Source of the DNA: Acidiphilium acidophilum
GTDB lineage: Bacteria; Pseudomonadota; Alphaproteobacteria; Acetobacterales; Acetobacteraceae
Assembly (NCBI RefSeq): GCF_033842475.1
Contig: NZ_JAWXYB010000018.1
Span: 1,657,501-1,721,500 of the forward strand
Direction: 5' to 3'
Length of the DNA stretch: 64,000 nucleotides
Shown here: in pieces, positions 36,844 through 45,765 of the stretch
How positions within the stretch are numbered: position 1 is the stretch's first letter
Layout: each line of letters starts with the position of its first letter
Notes under the pieces: generated by a model
What the model saw: only the letters and a program-made list of their open reading frames with translations
Told to the model about the DNA's origin: nothing
Database searches by the model: none
Made by a program: the position numbers and the translations under genes

Positions 36844-38951
36844 CGGCGGCGCCACTTATGGAAGCGATGGAGCAAAGCGAGGCCGCGCGGGGAGGCATGT
36901 TTCTGGCGCCAGAGGCCGGCGACGGCGCGGATCGCCTCGCTGCGGGTCGGGTAGGGGTAGATCGTGCCGAGCAGTTTTTTGAGGCCGAGATCATGCTGGA
37001 TCGCGATGGTGAAGCCGGTCAGAATTTCGCCGGCATGGGTGCCGACGATGGTGGCCCCGAGAATCCGGTCCGATCCCGGGCGGGTCAGGACGGTGACGAA
37101 CCCTTCGGTGTCGGCTTCCGCGATCGCGCGATCGAGTTCGGTGAATTCGTAGCGGGTGATCTCGCAGGCAATGCCGCGCGCTAGGGCTTCGCGTTCGTTG
37201 AGGCCGACCCGTGCGATCTCCGGGCTGGTGTAGGTGACTGCGGGGACCGCGCGATACGAGGGTTTGAACCGCCAGAACGGGCTGAACAGGGCGTTCAGGG
37301 CAGCGAATCCACCCTGAAATCCGGCGATATGGGTCAGTTGATACGGGCCGGCGACATCGCCGCAGGCAAAGATGGTGGGCTGGAGGGTTTGCAGCCAGGC
37401 ATCGGTTTCGATCGTGCGGCCCGGGCCCGGAGCGATGCCGAGGTCTTCCAGCCCGTAGCCGGAAAGGCGCGGCTTGCGCCCGATTGCGAGAAGAATGCGG
37501 TCGAACCCGATATCGACGATGTCATCCTGAAAATCGGTGCGCAGGGCGAAGCCGCCATGTTCGGCAAGGACGGCCACGGCGCGATGTCCGGTCAGGATGG
37601 TGACGCCGTCACGCCGCAGGGCGGTGGCGATGGCGGTGGAAACATCGTCGTCCTCGCGCGGGAGCAGGCAAGCAGCGTTTTCGACCAGAGTGACGTCACT
37701 GCCCAGACGGGCGAAGGCCTGCGCCATTTCGCATCCGATCGGGCCGCCGCCGAGGATGAGCAGGCGGGCGGGCAGAGTTTCGAGGTCCCAGAGGGTTTCC
37801 GAGGTTGCCGAAGGGCAATGGGCGAGGCCCGGGATCGAGGGGATGACCGGTTCGGCGCCGGCGGCGATGACGATGGCGCGGGTGGTGATGATGTCCTCAC
37901 CGATCGCGACCGACCATGGCGAGACGATTCGGGCGTGCCCGTGCCGGACATCGACGCCGAGTGCCGTATAGCGCGCCACCGAATCATGGGGGGCGACACC
38001 GGCGATGGCGGCGCGGACTGCGGCGCGCGCGGCGGGGAAATCCATTCCGAGGCGGGCCGCATGGAGCAGGGCTTTGGAAGGCACGCAACCGGTATTGAGG
38101 CAATCACCGCCCATGAGTGCCGATTCGATCAGGGTGACACGGGCGCGCAGGGCGGCGGCGACATAGGCGGTGACCAACCCGGCAGCGCCCCCGCCGATCA
38201 CCACCAGATTGCGATCGAAGCGGCGGGGGCGGGAAAAACCGGCCTGACGGCGGCGTCGTGTCAACGCATTGCGCACGAGCGGAGCGGCGAGTGGCAGGGC
38301 GGCGAGGAGCAGCAGGCCGAGGATCAGGCGCGCGGTGAGTACGGTGTGGTGGGCGCCCAGTGTGGCGAGGGTGGCGCCGGCGTTGACATAGATGATGGTG
38401 GCCGGGAGCATGCCGATCTGGCTCGCAAGATAGAAGCGGCCGAGGGAGAGCCGGGTCAGCCCGGCGAGCAGGTTGATCGCGACGAACGGGATAACGGGGA
38501 CCAGCCGGAGGGAGATCAGATACAACGCGCCGTCACGCGCGATCCCGTGATCAATTCGGGCGAAGGCGCCGGGAAACCGGGCCAGTGCGAAATCGCGCAG
38601 CAGGAACCGGGCGATCAGGAAGGCGAGGCTTGCACCGATCGTGGCCGCAAAGGAGACGAGCACGCTGCCCGCGACCACGCCGAACAGCGCACCGGCAGCG
38701 AGCGTCAGGATCAGCGCGCCGGGAAACGACAGGGCGGTGGCGAGGATATAGATGCCGAAAAACGCGGCGAAGCCGGTGAGGCGGTGATGGGTCACCAGAT
38801 CATGCAGTGCTGCGAAATGGTGGCGGAGACCTGCGGGGGTCAGTGAATGACGCTGGAGGGCCACGGCGATCCCGACGGTGACGAGGACGAGCCCGGCGAA
38901 GGCGAGCGGTCGGAGCCGGGATAATCGTTTCGGCGGGTTGATGATGTTCAT
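36840..38951 (-). CDS. TVP38/TMEM64 membrane domain fused to pyridine nucleotide-disulfide oxidoreductase
   Basis: 703 aa. Residues 1-230 are a TVP38/TMEM64 (SNARE-associated/VTT) membrane domain: FPGALILTLAAGALFGVVAGS and LYLISLRLVPVIPFVAINLLAG are its core. Residues 240-703 are an FAD oxidoreductase like mercuric reductase or dihydrolipoamide dehydrogenase, with VVIGGGAAGLVTAYVAA (FAD) and the redox pair C284/C289 (DCLNTGCVPSKALL). There is no N-terminal metal-binding domain and no C-terminal CC pair, so mercury reduction is unlikely. The substrate is unknown. Confidence 0.88.
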   Translation of the reverse strand: MNIINPPKRLSRLRPLAFAGLVLVTVGIAVALQRHSLTPAGLRHHFAALHDLVTHHRLTGFAAFFGIYILATALSFPGALILTLAAGALFGVVAGSVLVSFAATIGASLAFLIARFLLRDFALARFPGAFARIDHGIARDGALYLISLRLVPVIPFVAINLLAGLTRLSLGRFYLASQIGMLPATIIYVNAGATLATLGAHHTVLTARLILGLLLLAALPLAAPLVRNALTRRRRQAGFSRPRRFDRNLVVIGGGAAGLVTAYVAAALRARVTLIESALMGGDCLNTGCVPSKALLHAARLGMDFPAARAAVRAAIAGVAPHDSVARYTALGVDVRHGHARIVSPWSVAIGEDIITTRAIVIAAGAEPVIPSIPGLAHCPSATSETLWDLETLPARLLILGGGPIGCEMAQAFARLGSDVTLVENAACLLPREDDDVSTAIATALRRDGVTILTGHRAVAVLAEHGGFALRTDFQDDIVDIGFDRILLAIGRKPRLSGYGLEDLGIAPGPGRTIETDAWLQTLQPTIFACGDVAGPYQLTHIAGFQGGFAALNALFSPFWRFKPSYRAVPAVTYTSPEIARVGLNEREALARGIACEITRYEFTELDRAIAEADTEGFVTVLTRPGSDRILGATIVGTHAGEILTGFTIAIQHDLGLKKLLGTIYPYPTRSEAIRAVAGLWRQKHASPRGLALLHRFHKWRRR

Positions 38952-39004
38952 GGCACGTTCATGCCCGAGGATGGCCTTCGCATGCAAAAGCGGTGGCGCG
39001 GCCT

Positions 39005-40306
39005 TTATTCGGGAGGCAATCCGGCGGTGTTCGGTGCCGCCACCGGCTTGTGCTCGACGACGCGGAGGAATTGCTGCGCCATGGCGTGATAGACTGGTTC
39101 CTTGCACACCACCCGCGATGCCATGGTGCCGAGGATCGCGGCGACACCGACCGGGACGGTCATGGCGGGGTTGCTGGTCATTTCGATCACGATGGCGGTG
39201 GCGGTGAGCGGGGACTGGACGACACCGGCGAAATATCCGGCCATGCCGATCATGGCGAAGGCGGCCACCGGCAGGTTGGGGATCAGGTGGGCAAACGCCG
39301 TGCCGACGCCGACGCCGACGGCGAGAGAAGGGGCGAAGATGCCGCCGGGAATCCCCGACAGATAGGAGACCAGGGTTGCGAGGAATTTCAGCGGGGCGAA
39401 TTCCAGCGGCGGCAGCACGCCGCGGGTCAGAGCCTCGCGGGCTTCGCCGTAGCTCGCATCATAGACCTGACCATGCGAGGCGAAGCCGATCGCCGCGAGA
39501 ATGAGGCCGCAGAGTGCCGCGAAAACGACGGGGCGGCTCCGTGCGAGGCGGTTGACGGATGCCGGCATGAAGCGGGCCGGCATGATGAGGATCTGGGCGA
39601 ACAGGCCGCCGGCAAGGCCGCCGACGACGGCGCAGACCGGGACCAGCAGCCAGATCGAGCCGAGCGCAAGGGTGGCGCGCGAGAAGCCGAAATAGGGCTG
39701 GTAGCCGAGCACGAGAAACAGGGTGATACCGCTGGCGAAGGCGGCGAGGATGATCGAACGGACCTGACGATCATCGAAGCTGCGGGCCATTTCCTCGATC
39801 GCGAAGATGATCCCGGCGATCGGGGCGTTGAAGGCGCAGGTGATGCCGGCGGCGCCACCGGCTAGGATAAGCAATCGCTGGAGCGCGTGGCTGCGCTCCA
39901 GCCCGAGGCGGCCGCAGATGTTCATAGTGGCGCAGCCGATCTGCACCGTCGGGCCTTCCTTGCCGATCGAGGCGCCGACCGCGAAGCCCAGCAGGGTCAG
40001 CAGGAACTTGCCGGCTGCGATGCGGAGGGAGAGCACCGAATCGACATCGGCGGGGTCCTGCATCTGCAGGCCCGCCATTGCCTGCGGAATCCCCGAGCCC
40101 TGGGCGCCCGGAAAGACGCTGCGGGTGAGGAAAACGATCAGGGCCAGACCGGCGGGACAGAGCAGGAAGGGCAGCCACTCCCGGCCGGTCGTGAGCGTGG
40201 CGAAAAAGGCACTGGCGCGGATCACGCCGAGGCCGAAGACGATCGAGATCAGGCCGGTGATCACCGCCGCGAGTACGAAGATCACGTTGCGTTTGGTGGC
40301 GGCCAT
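39005..40306 (-). CDS. ClC-type chloride channel/antiporter
   Basis: 433 aa with about ten or more hydrophobic helices. The selectivity motifs are GSGIPQ (70-75) and GKEGPTVQIG (115-124); Glu117 is the gating glutamate. GIFAPSLAVGVGVGTAF is the third. A role in acid resistance, as for E. coli ClcA, would suit an acidophile but is inference. It lies between hslU (17 bp) and the TVP38 fusion (53 bp). Confidence 0.9.
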   Translation of the reverse strand: MAATKRNVIFVLAAVITGLISIVFGLGVIRASAFFATLTTGREWLPFLLCPAGLALIVFLTRSVFPGAQGSGIPQAMAGLQMQDPADVDSVLSLRIAAGKFLLTLLGFAVGASIGKEGPTVQIGCATMNICGRLGLERSHALQRLLILAGGAAGITCAFNAPIAGIIFAIEEMARSFDDRQVRSIILAAFASGITLFLVLGYQPYFGFSRATLALGSIWLLVPVCAVVGGLAGGLFAQILIMPARFMPASVNRLARSRPVVFAALCGLILAAIGFASHGQVYDASYGEAREALTRGVLPPLEFAPLKFLATLVSYLSGIPGGIFAPSLAVGVGVGTAFAHLIPNLPVAAFAMIGMAGYFAGVVQSPLTATAIVIEMTSNPAMTVPVGVAAILGTMASRVVCKEPVYHAMAQQFLRVVEHKPVAAPNTAGLPPE

Positions 40307-40323
40307 GGGCGCGCGGCGCTCCG

Positions 40324-41643
40324 CTACAGGATGAAGCGGGAGAGATCGCCCTTGGCCGCCAGTGGCGCGACACGGTCGTGCACGAGGCTGGCATCGACGC
40401 TGATGGTTTCGCCCGACCGGTCGGTGGCACCGAAGCTGATGTCCTCCAGCATGCGTTCGAGGACGGTGGCAAGACGGCGCGCGCCGATGTTCTCGACGCG
40501 GTCGTTGATGTCGGCGGCGAGGCTCGCGATGGCGTCAATCGCGGCATCGGTGAAGTCGAGATGGACGTTTTCGGTCTCCATCAGCGCGACGTATTGCTTG
40601 AGGAGCGAGTGTTCGGGTTCGGTGAGGATGCGGCGGAGATCGTCGCGCGAGAGCGGCGCGAGTTCGACGCGGATGGGCAGGCGGCCCTGAAGTTCGGGCA
40701 GGAGGTCGGACGGTTTGGCGACATGGAAGGCGCCCGAGGCGATGAACAGGATGTGGTCGGTCTTGACCGGGCCGTATTTGGTGGTGACCGTGGTGCCTTC
40801 GATGAGGGGGAGCAAGTCGCGCTGCACGCCTTCGCGCGAGACATCGCCACCGCGGAAGCCACCTTCGGTTTTGGCGCAGATTTTGTCGATTTCGTCGAGG
40901 AAGACGATGCCGTGATTTTCCGCGTGGGTGCGGGCGTCGGCGGTGAGTTGGTCGGTATCGAGCAGGCGATCGGCTTCCTCGCGGTTCAGGGCGGTGCGGG
41001 CGGCGGCGACGCTCATGCGCTTGCGGCCCTGCTGGCGGCCGAACATGGATTTCATCATTTCGCCGATGTTGGCGGCACCACCGGGGGGCATGCCCGGCAT
41101 ATCGAGCTGTCCGATCATGTTGGCGGGGTTTTCGGCGACCTCGATATCGATTTCCTTGTCTTCCAGCTGGCCGTCGCGGAGCATGGTGCGGAAGCGGTTG
41201 CGGGTATCGGCGGAGGCCCCCTCCCCTACCAGAGCGGTCAGGAGCCGGTCCTCGGCGGCGAGTTCGGCGCGGGCGGCGACGCCTTTGCGGTTGGCATCGC
41301 GCAGCATGGTGATCGAGATTTCGACCAGGTCGCGGATGATGCTTTCGACGTCGCGGCCGACATAGCCGACTTCGGTGAATTTGGTGGCTTCGACCTTGAT
41401 GAAGGGGGCTTGGGCGAGTTTGGCAAGGCGGCGGGCGATTTCGGTTTTGCCGCAGCCGGTCGGGCCGATCATCAGGATGTTTTTCGGGACGACTTCCTCG
41501 CGCATGGCTTCGGGGAGTTGCTGGCGGCGCCAGCGGTTGCGCAGTGCGATGGCGACGGCGCGTTTGGCATCGTTCTGGCCGACGATGAAGCGGTCGAGCT
41601 CGGAGACGATCTCGCGGGGGGTGTAGGTCGGGCTGTCGATCAC
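40324..41643 (-). CDS. hslU: ATP-dependent protease ATPase subunit HslU
   Basis: 439 aa AAA+ unfoldase. Walker A is GPTGCGKT (60-67); Walker B is [10 protein letters not shown], and the I-domain lies between them. The end ...GDLSRFIL is the C-terminal tail that inserts into HslV. The start overlaps hslV's stop (ATGA), the usual coupled pair. Confidence 0.97.
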   Translation of the reverse strand: MIDSPTYTPREIVSELDRFIVGQNDAKRAVAIALRNRWRRQQLPEAMREEVVPKNILMIGPTGCGKTEIARRLAKLAQAPFIKVEATKFTEVGYVGRDVESIIRDLVEISITMLRDANRKGVAARAELAAEDRLLTALVGEGASADTRNRFRTMLRDGQLEDKEIDIEVAENPANMIGQLDMPGMPPGGAANIGEMMKSMFGRQQGRKRMSVAAARTALNREEADRLLDTDQLTADARTHAENHGIVFLDEIDKICAKTEGGFRGGDVSREGVQRDLLPLIEGTTVTTKYGPVKTDHILFIASGAFHVAKPSDLLPELQGRLPIRVELAPLSRDDLRRILTEPEHSLLKQYVALMETENVHLDFTDAAIDAIASLAADINDRVENIGARRLATVLERMLEDISFGATDRSGETISVDASLVHDRVAPLAAKGDLSRFIL

Positions 41644-42191
41644 AGGGTTTCCACAATCAGGTTATGGTTGGTGTAGATGCAGATGTCGCCGGCGATTTTC
41701 ATGGCACGGCGGGCGATGTCCTCGGCGGTGAGACCATCGACGGTGAGCAGGGCGCGGGCGGCGGCGAGGGCGAAATTGCCACCGGAGCCGATGGCGATGA
41801 TGCCGTCTTCGGGTTCGAGCACGTCGCCGTTGCCGGTGAGGGTGTAGGAATGGATGCCATCCGCCACCGCCATCATGGCTTCGAGGCGGCGGAGGTAGCG
41901 GTCGGTCCGCCAATCCTTGGCCAGTTCGACGCAGGCGCGCTCGAGCTGGTTGGGGAAGCGTTCGAGCTTGGCTTCGAGGCGTTCGAGCAAGGTAAAGGCA
42001 TCGGCGGTGGCGCCGGCAAAACCGGCGAGGACGGCACCGTTGCCGATGCGGCGGACCTTGCGGGCATTGCCTTTGACCACGGTGTTGCCGAGGCTGACCT
42101 GACCGTCGCCGGCCATGGCGACCGCGCCGTTCGCGCGGACGCAGAGGATGGTCGTGCCGTGCCAGCCGACCGGATCGTGCGGGTTTTCCAT
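41640..42191 (-). CDS. hslV: ATP-dependent protease subunit HslV
   Basis: 183 aa threonine peptidase, proteasome beta-like. A 12-residue propeptide ([12 protein letters not shown]) precedes Thr13 ([10 protein letters not shown]), the expected catalytic N-terminal threonine after processing; such propeptides are usual in alphaproteobacteria. [11 protein letters not shown] and the conserved lysine region follow. It heads the minus-strand run hslV-hslU-clc-TVP38 fusion-transferases. Confidence 0.97.
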   Translation of the reverse strand: MENPHDPVGWHGTTILCVRANGAVAMAGDGQVSLGNTVVKGNARKVRRIGNGAVLAGFAGATADAFTLLERLEAKLERFPNQLERACVELAKDWRTDRYLRRLEAMMAVADGIHSYTLTGNGDVLEPEDGIIAIGSGGNFALAAARALLTVDGLTAEDIARRAMKIAGDICIYTNHNLIVETL

Positions 42192-42233
42192 GATTGGGAG
42201 ATGGCATGGGTGGCGTAGAGAAGGAAGGGAAGC

Positions 42234-42276
42234 GCTTCTTTTTTGAAAAAAAGAAGCAAAAAACTTTTTGGAGTTG
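42234..42276 (-). repeat. A/T palindromic intergenic repeat, copy 2
   Basis: GCTTCTTTTTT, one G, AAAAAAAGAAGC (hairpin, 42234-42257) followed by AAAAAACTTTTTGGAGTTGGG. It shares the core with copies at 31479 and 42313. It lies in the 242-bp divergent gap between hslV and the psiE-like gene. Confidence 0.75.
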
Positions 42277-42312
42277 GGTTCCCGGCGGTGTCACTGGAAT
42301 GGGCTAACGAAC

Positions 42313-42349
42313 GAGAGTTTTTTTGCTTCTTTTTTTGCAAAAAAAGAAG
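42313..42349 (+). repeat. A/T palindromic intergenic repeat, copy 3 (inverted)
   Basis: GAGTTTTTTTG then a perfect 24-bp palindrome CTTCTTTTTTTGC + mirror half (42326-42349). Read on the other strand it matches copies 1 and 2. Copies 2 and 3 therefore form a large inverted pair about 55 bp apart. Confidence 0.75.
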
Positions 42350-42433
42350 ACCTTGCTTTACTTTTACCGGTCGTGGTGTGTTGTGACGGGCGGCGCGGCA
42401 GCGTTCTGGATAAGCAAAAAAGGACGATCAGGG

Positions 42434-42880
42434 ATGCGTGAGGGGTTCGAGACCAGGGTCTATCATTATTTCGAGATCATCGTGGTGCAGGTGCTGACGC
42501 TGCTGATGGCGGTGGTGGTGACGGCGGCGCTGCTGCACCTGATCGCGAATATTCTGCATGATATTTTTTATACCAGTTTCGATCCGACCAATCCGGCGAT
42601 TTTCCAGTCCGTGTTCGGGGCGATTTTCACGGTGGTGATCGCGCTGGAGTTCAAACGGTCGATTCTGGTGACCAGCGAGCGGGCCGAGGGGTTGGTGCGG
42701 GTGCGGGTGGTGATATTGATCGGGATGCTGGCGATCGTGCGCAAGCTGATCATTCTGGACCTGGGCAAGGGGCAGTCCGAGACGTTGTTTGCGCTGTCGG
42801 CGGCGTTTCTGTCGCTGGGAGTGGTGTATTGGCTGGTGCGGGATCAGGACCGGCGGGATCAGGCCGAGGGGTTGGAGTGA
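42434..42880 (+). CDS. Phosphate-starvation-inducible PsiE-like membrane protein
   Basis: 148 aa with about four membrane helices: FEIIVVQVLTLLMAVVVTAALLHLI, IFQSVFGAIFTVVIALEFKRSI, RVVILIGMLAIVRKLIILDL and LFALSAAFLSLGVVYWLVRD. The order of helices and the ALEFKRSI segment fit the PsiE family (PF06146), whose biochemical role is unknown. ATG 42434 is chosen; the frame opens earlier in the A/T repeat but without a credible start. Confidence 0.75.
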   Translation: MREGFETRVYHYFEIIVVQVLTLLMAVVVTAALLHLIANILHDIFYTSFDPTNPAIFQSVFGAIFTVVIALEFKRSILVTSERAEGLVRVRVVILIGMLAIVRKLIILDLGKGQSETLFALSAAFLSLGVVYWLVRDQDRRDQAEGLE

Positions 42881-42887
42881 GGGTACG

Positions 42888-43343
42888 TCAAGATGACGTG
42901 ATTGGAGGCGGTTGACCGACCGGGGACGGGATTGCGGGCGATTGGCGTGGATGGTTTCGGAGAGATTGGTCGATCAGTCCCCAGGTCGGGGCGCGATCGG
43001 TCCAGATAAAACTTTGCGGACGCCCGAGACCGGGATCGTCGAGCGCTCCGGCGCGGATAACCGTGAGACCGGAGCGACCGGATGACTCGCTGAACAGCGG
43101 CGTGCCGCAGTGGGGACAGAACGAACGCTGCATCGTGTTGCCGCTGTCGGCGGTGCTTTGATAGGACTGGAGGGTGCCCGTGATGGTCAGATCATTTTTA
43201 TTGAAGATCAGGTTGATGGAAGCATTGCCGGCGGCGAGATACTGGCAGTCGCGGCACCAGCAAGCCCGCGTTGCGATCGGTGCCGAGGTTGATTGAAAGC
43301 GGATGCTGCCGCAGAGGCAGCCGCCGGTTATCGGGCGTTCCAT
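42888..43343 (-). CDS. GFA-family zinc-binding protein (Mss4-like fold)
   Basis: 151 aa. Zinc ligands are C9/C11 (GGCLCGSI), C28/C30/C33 (ACWCRDCQ) and the CPHC pair (FCPHCGTPLF). The family was named after glutathione-dependent formaldehyde activation, but most members are uncharacterised. The C-terminal part RAPTWGLIDQSLRNHP is also found in a relic copy just upstream (43387-43506). Confidence 0.87.
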   Translation of the reverse strand: MERPITGGCLCGSIRFQSTSAPIATRACWCRDCQYLAAGNASINLIFNKNDLTITGTLQSYQSTADSGNTMQRSFCPHCGTPLFSESSGRSGLTVIRAGALDDPGLGRPQSFIWTDRAPTWGLIDQSLRNHPRQSPAIPSPVGQPPPITSS

Positions 43344-43386
43344 GATCGTGATGTGTGCGGGTTCATGTCAATTCCTGCGCACGTTA

Positions 43387-43506
43387 TCAGGCGGGGGGCG
43401 GGGTCTGGCGGGGCAGGTTTTCCAGCGTGTGGTCGATCAGGCCCCAGTCGGGCGCGCGTTTGTTATGACCTCCTGCACGGCTTTCGCGGAAGATTTCGGG
43501 CCGATG
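43387..43506 (-). pseudogene. Remnant of a second GFA-family gene
   Basis: Reverse translation from about 43506 to the stop TGA at 43389-43387 gives RPEIFRESRAGGHNKRAPDWG, then LIDHTLENLPRQTPPPA and stop. The last part matches RAPTWGLIDQSLRNHPRQSP of the intact gene, and EIFRESRAGG resembles its PLFSESSGR, with about 25 residues missing between them. No start or zinc-binding N terminus remains. It fills most of the gap before the GST gene. Confidence 0.6.
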
Positions 43507-43564
43507 GGGCTCGATGTTTTTATTTATCGCCGAAAACCGTGCATCGAAGCAACGAAATTCGCGA

Positions 43565-44194
43565 TCAGCCGGGTTGAGTGGATTTGAAGCTCGGCAGCGC
43601 CTGGATTTTGGTCCACCAGTCGTGCAAGCCGGGGACGTCGAAGAGGACGTCCTTGTCAGGGGTCATGGAAACGTAGGCGGCAATCGGGGCGAGGTAGAGG
43701 TCGGCCAGGCTGAGGTCGCCGGCGATGAAAGCGTCGTGGCCCCTGGTCTGCATGGCGAGGGTGAGCACCTTGCGGCCCGCTTCGATTCCGGCGCGACGGG
43801 CGGTCTCGTTTTTGCCGCCGACGAAATCGGGGAAGAGGTGATAGGCAGCGACGCCGCCGAGCAGCGCACCATAGCCGTAGGAGTCGATCAGGCCGATGAC
43901 CATGTCCATCCGCGCGCGATCTTTCGGGGTGGCCGGAATGAGAGAGCGGCCGGGGAGGACATCGTTCAAGTAGCGGGTGATCGCGCTGGTCTCGAGCAGG
44001 CGCAGGCCATCATGATCAAGCACCGGGACCTTGCCGAACGGGTGGCGGGCGAGGTGTTCGGGCTTCTGCGGTTCGCCTTCGAGCACGTTGATCTGATGTT
44101 GGGTGAAGTCGGTGACGCCTTTTTCGGCGAGGACCATTTTGACGGTGCGGACGTAGGTGGAGCCGTCGAAGCCCCAGAGGACGAGGTCGGACAT
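43565..44194 (-). CDS. Glutathione S-transferase family protein
   Basis: 209 aa. An N-terminal thioredoxin-like domain (LVLWGFDGSTYVRTVKMVLAEKGV; FGKVPVLDHDGLRLLETSAITRYL with the cis-Pro and Glu-Ser glutathione site) precedes an all-helical domain with the AGDLSLADLYLAP N-capping motif. Serine in DGSTYVR is the probable catalytic residue. Divergent from the MFS gene at 44350. Confidence 0.9.
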   Translation of the reverse strand: MSDLVLWGFDGSTYVRTVKMVLAEKGVTDFTQHQINVLEGEPQKPEHLARHPFGKVPVLDHDGLRLLETSAITRYLNDVLPGRSLIPATPKDRARMDMVIGLIDSYGYGALLGGVAAYHLFPDFVGGKNETARRAGIEAGRKVLTLAMQTRGHDAFIAGDLSLADLYLAPIAAYVSMTPDKDVLFDVPGLHDWWTKIQALPSFKSTQPG

Positions 44195-44349
44195 TGAGCG
44201 GTGTTCTCCCTGTGTGTTTGCGCGTGAGTTGGCTGGTGTTCAGAGAATGAGAGATGTGCGAGGAAATACAACCGCGCTTCATGGCCGATCTTGCCAAATG
44301 ATGAAGTCGCTGGCTTAAACACCGCAAGATCAACCAACGGGGAACGCAT

Positions 44350-45747
44350 ATGTCGGGTCAGCACGCCGCAGATATCGCCGCACGGCTCGATCGCCTGCCG
44401 CCGTCGCGGACGGTGTGGACCATTATCGTTCTGATCTCGCTGGGCGGGGTGTTCGAGTTCTATGACCTGTTCTTTACCGGCTATGTGGCACCCGGCATGG
44501 TCGGGTCGGGCCTGTTCAAACCGGCATCGCTCGGGATTTTCGCTTCGCTGACGGCATTGAAAGTGGCGGGGTTCGGCACCTTCGTGTTCGCGACCTTCGC
44601 CGGGCTTTGGCTCGGGGCGCTGGTGTTCAGCCAGGTCGCCGACCGGTTCGGCCGGCGGATCGTATTCACCGGGGCGCTGATCTGGTACATGATCTGCACC
44701 GCGATCATGGCGTTCCAGACCAGCGGGTTTGCGCTGGATATCTGGCGCTTCATCGCCGGCATCGGCATCGGAGTCGAGCTGGTGACCATTGATACCTTCA
44801 TTTCCGAAATGATTCCGCGCTCCGAGCGGGGACGGGCATTTTCGGTCAATCAGTTCATCACCTTTCTGGTCGTGCCGGTCATTGCGTTTCTTGCGTTCGT
44901 GCTGAAGGGAACCAGGCCGTTCGGGCTCGATTACTGGCGGGTGGTCATTCTGATCGGCTCGGTCGGTGCGCTGATCGTGTTCGTGCTACAGCGCGGCATT
45001 CCCGAAAGTCCGCGCTGGCTCGCCCGGCATGGACGGATCGCCGAGGCCGATGCCATCGTGACCGACCTCGAACGTAAGGTCAGCCGCGAACTCGGGCGCG
45101 CCTTGCCGCCGCCGCAGCCCGCAGCGCCGGAGGAAAGTGGCGCCGGGTCGTTTTTCGAGATCTTCAGCCCACCTTATTTGAAGCGGACGATCATTCTCTC
45201 CATCTTTAATATGGCGCAGGTGATCGGGTTTTATGGGTTCGCTGCCTGGGTGCCGACGCTGCTGATACATCGCGGCATCCATGTCACCGCGAGTCTCGAA
45301 TATGCGTTCATCATTGCGATCGCCAACCCGTTCGGCCCGCTGCTCGGCACGCTGTTCGCGGACAAACTCGAACGCAAAACCCAGATCATCGGCGGGCTCG
45401 TGGTGATGGGGATCGTGATCGTGCTGTTCGCCCGGAGCAATGCGCCCGCCGTGTTGATCGCGCTCGGTGTGCTGTTCACCCTCGCCTCGAACATCATGTC
45501 GTTCGCGTATCATGGATATCAGCCCGAATTGTACCCGACGCGGATCCGGGCGCGCGCGGTCGGGTTCGTTTATTCGTGGTCACGCATCGCTGCGGCTTTC
45601 GCGGGGCTTGCGATCGGTATTCTGCTTGCCGATTACGGGGTGCCGGGTGTGGCCGTGTTCATCGCGATCGCCATGCTGGTGGGGATCATCATGATCAGCC
45701 TGGGACCATCGACCAAGGGTCTGGCGCTCGAACAGATCAACCACTGA
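44350..45747 (+). CDS. MFS transporter, sugar-porter/NiaP-like
   Basis: 465 aa, twelve predicted helices. Family motifs: LGALVFSQVADRFGRRIVF between helices 2 and 3, and PESPRWLARHGRIAEADAIV after helix 6. GVFEFYDLFFTGYVAPGM is typical of the metabolite:H+ symporter branch. GGGGAA-like ribosome site stands 5-6 nt before ATG. The substrate is unknown. Convergent with popZ. Confidence 0.87.
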   Translation: MSGQHAADIAARLDRLPPSRTVWTIIVLISLGGVFEFYDLFFTGYVAPGMVGSGLFKPASLGIFASLTALKVAGFGTFVFATFAGLWLGALVFSQVADRFGRRIVFTGALIWYMICTAIMAFQTSGFALDIWRFIAGIGIGVELVTIDTFISEMIPRSERGRAFSVNQFITFLVVPVIAFLAFVLKGTRPFGLDYWRVVILIGSVGALIVFVLQRGIPESPRWLARHGRIAEADAIVTDLERKVSRELGRALPPPQPAAPEESGAGSFFEIFSPPYLKRTIILSIFNMAQVIGFYGFAAWVPTLLIHRGIHVTASLEYAFIIAIANPFGPLLGTLFADKLERKTQIIGGLVVMGIVIVLFARSNAPAVLIALGVLFTLASNIMSFAYHGYQPELYPTRIRARAVGFVYSWSRIAAAFAGLAIGILLADYGVPGVAVFIAIAMLVGIIMISLGPSTKGLALEQINH

Positions 45748-45765
45748 GCCGAGAGGCGGCGCCCG

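Noticed and set aside
37329-38846. Plus-strand frame of 505 codons
   Set aside because: Antisense to the TVP38-oxidoreductase fusion; Gly/Asp-rich, no domain.
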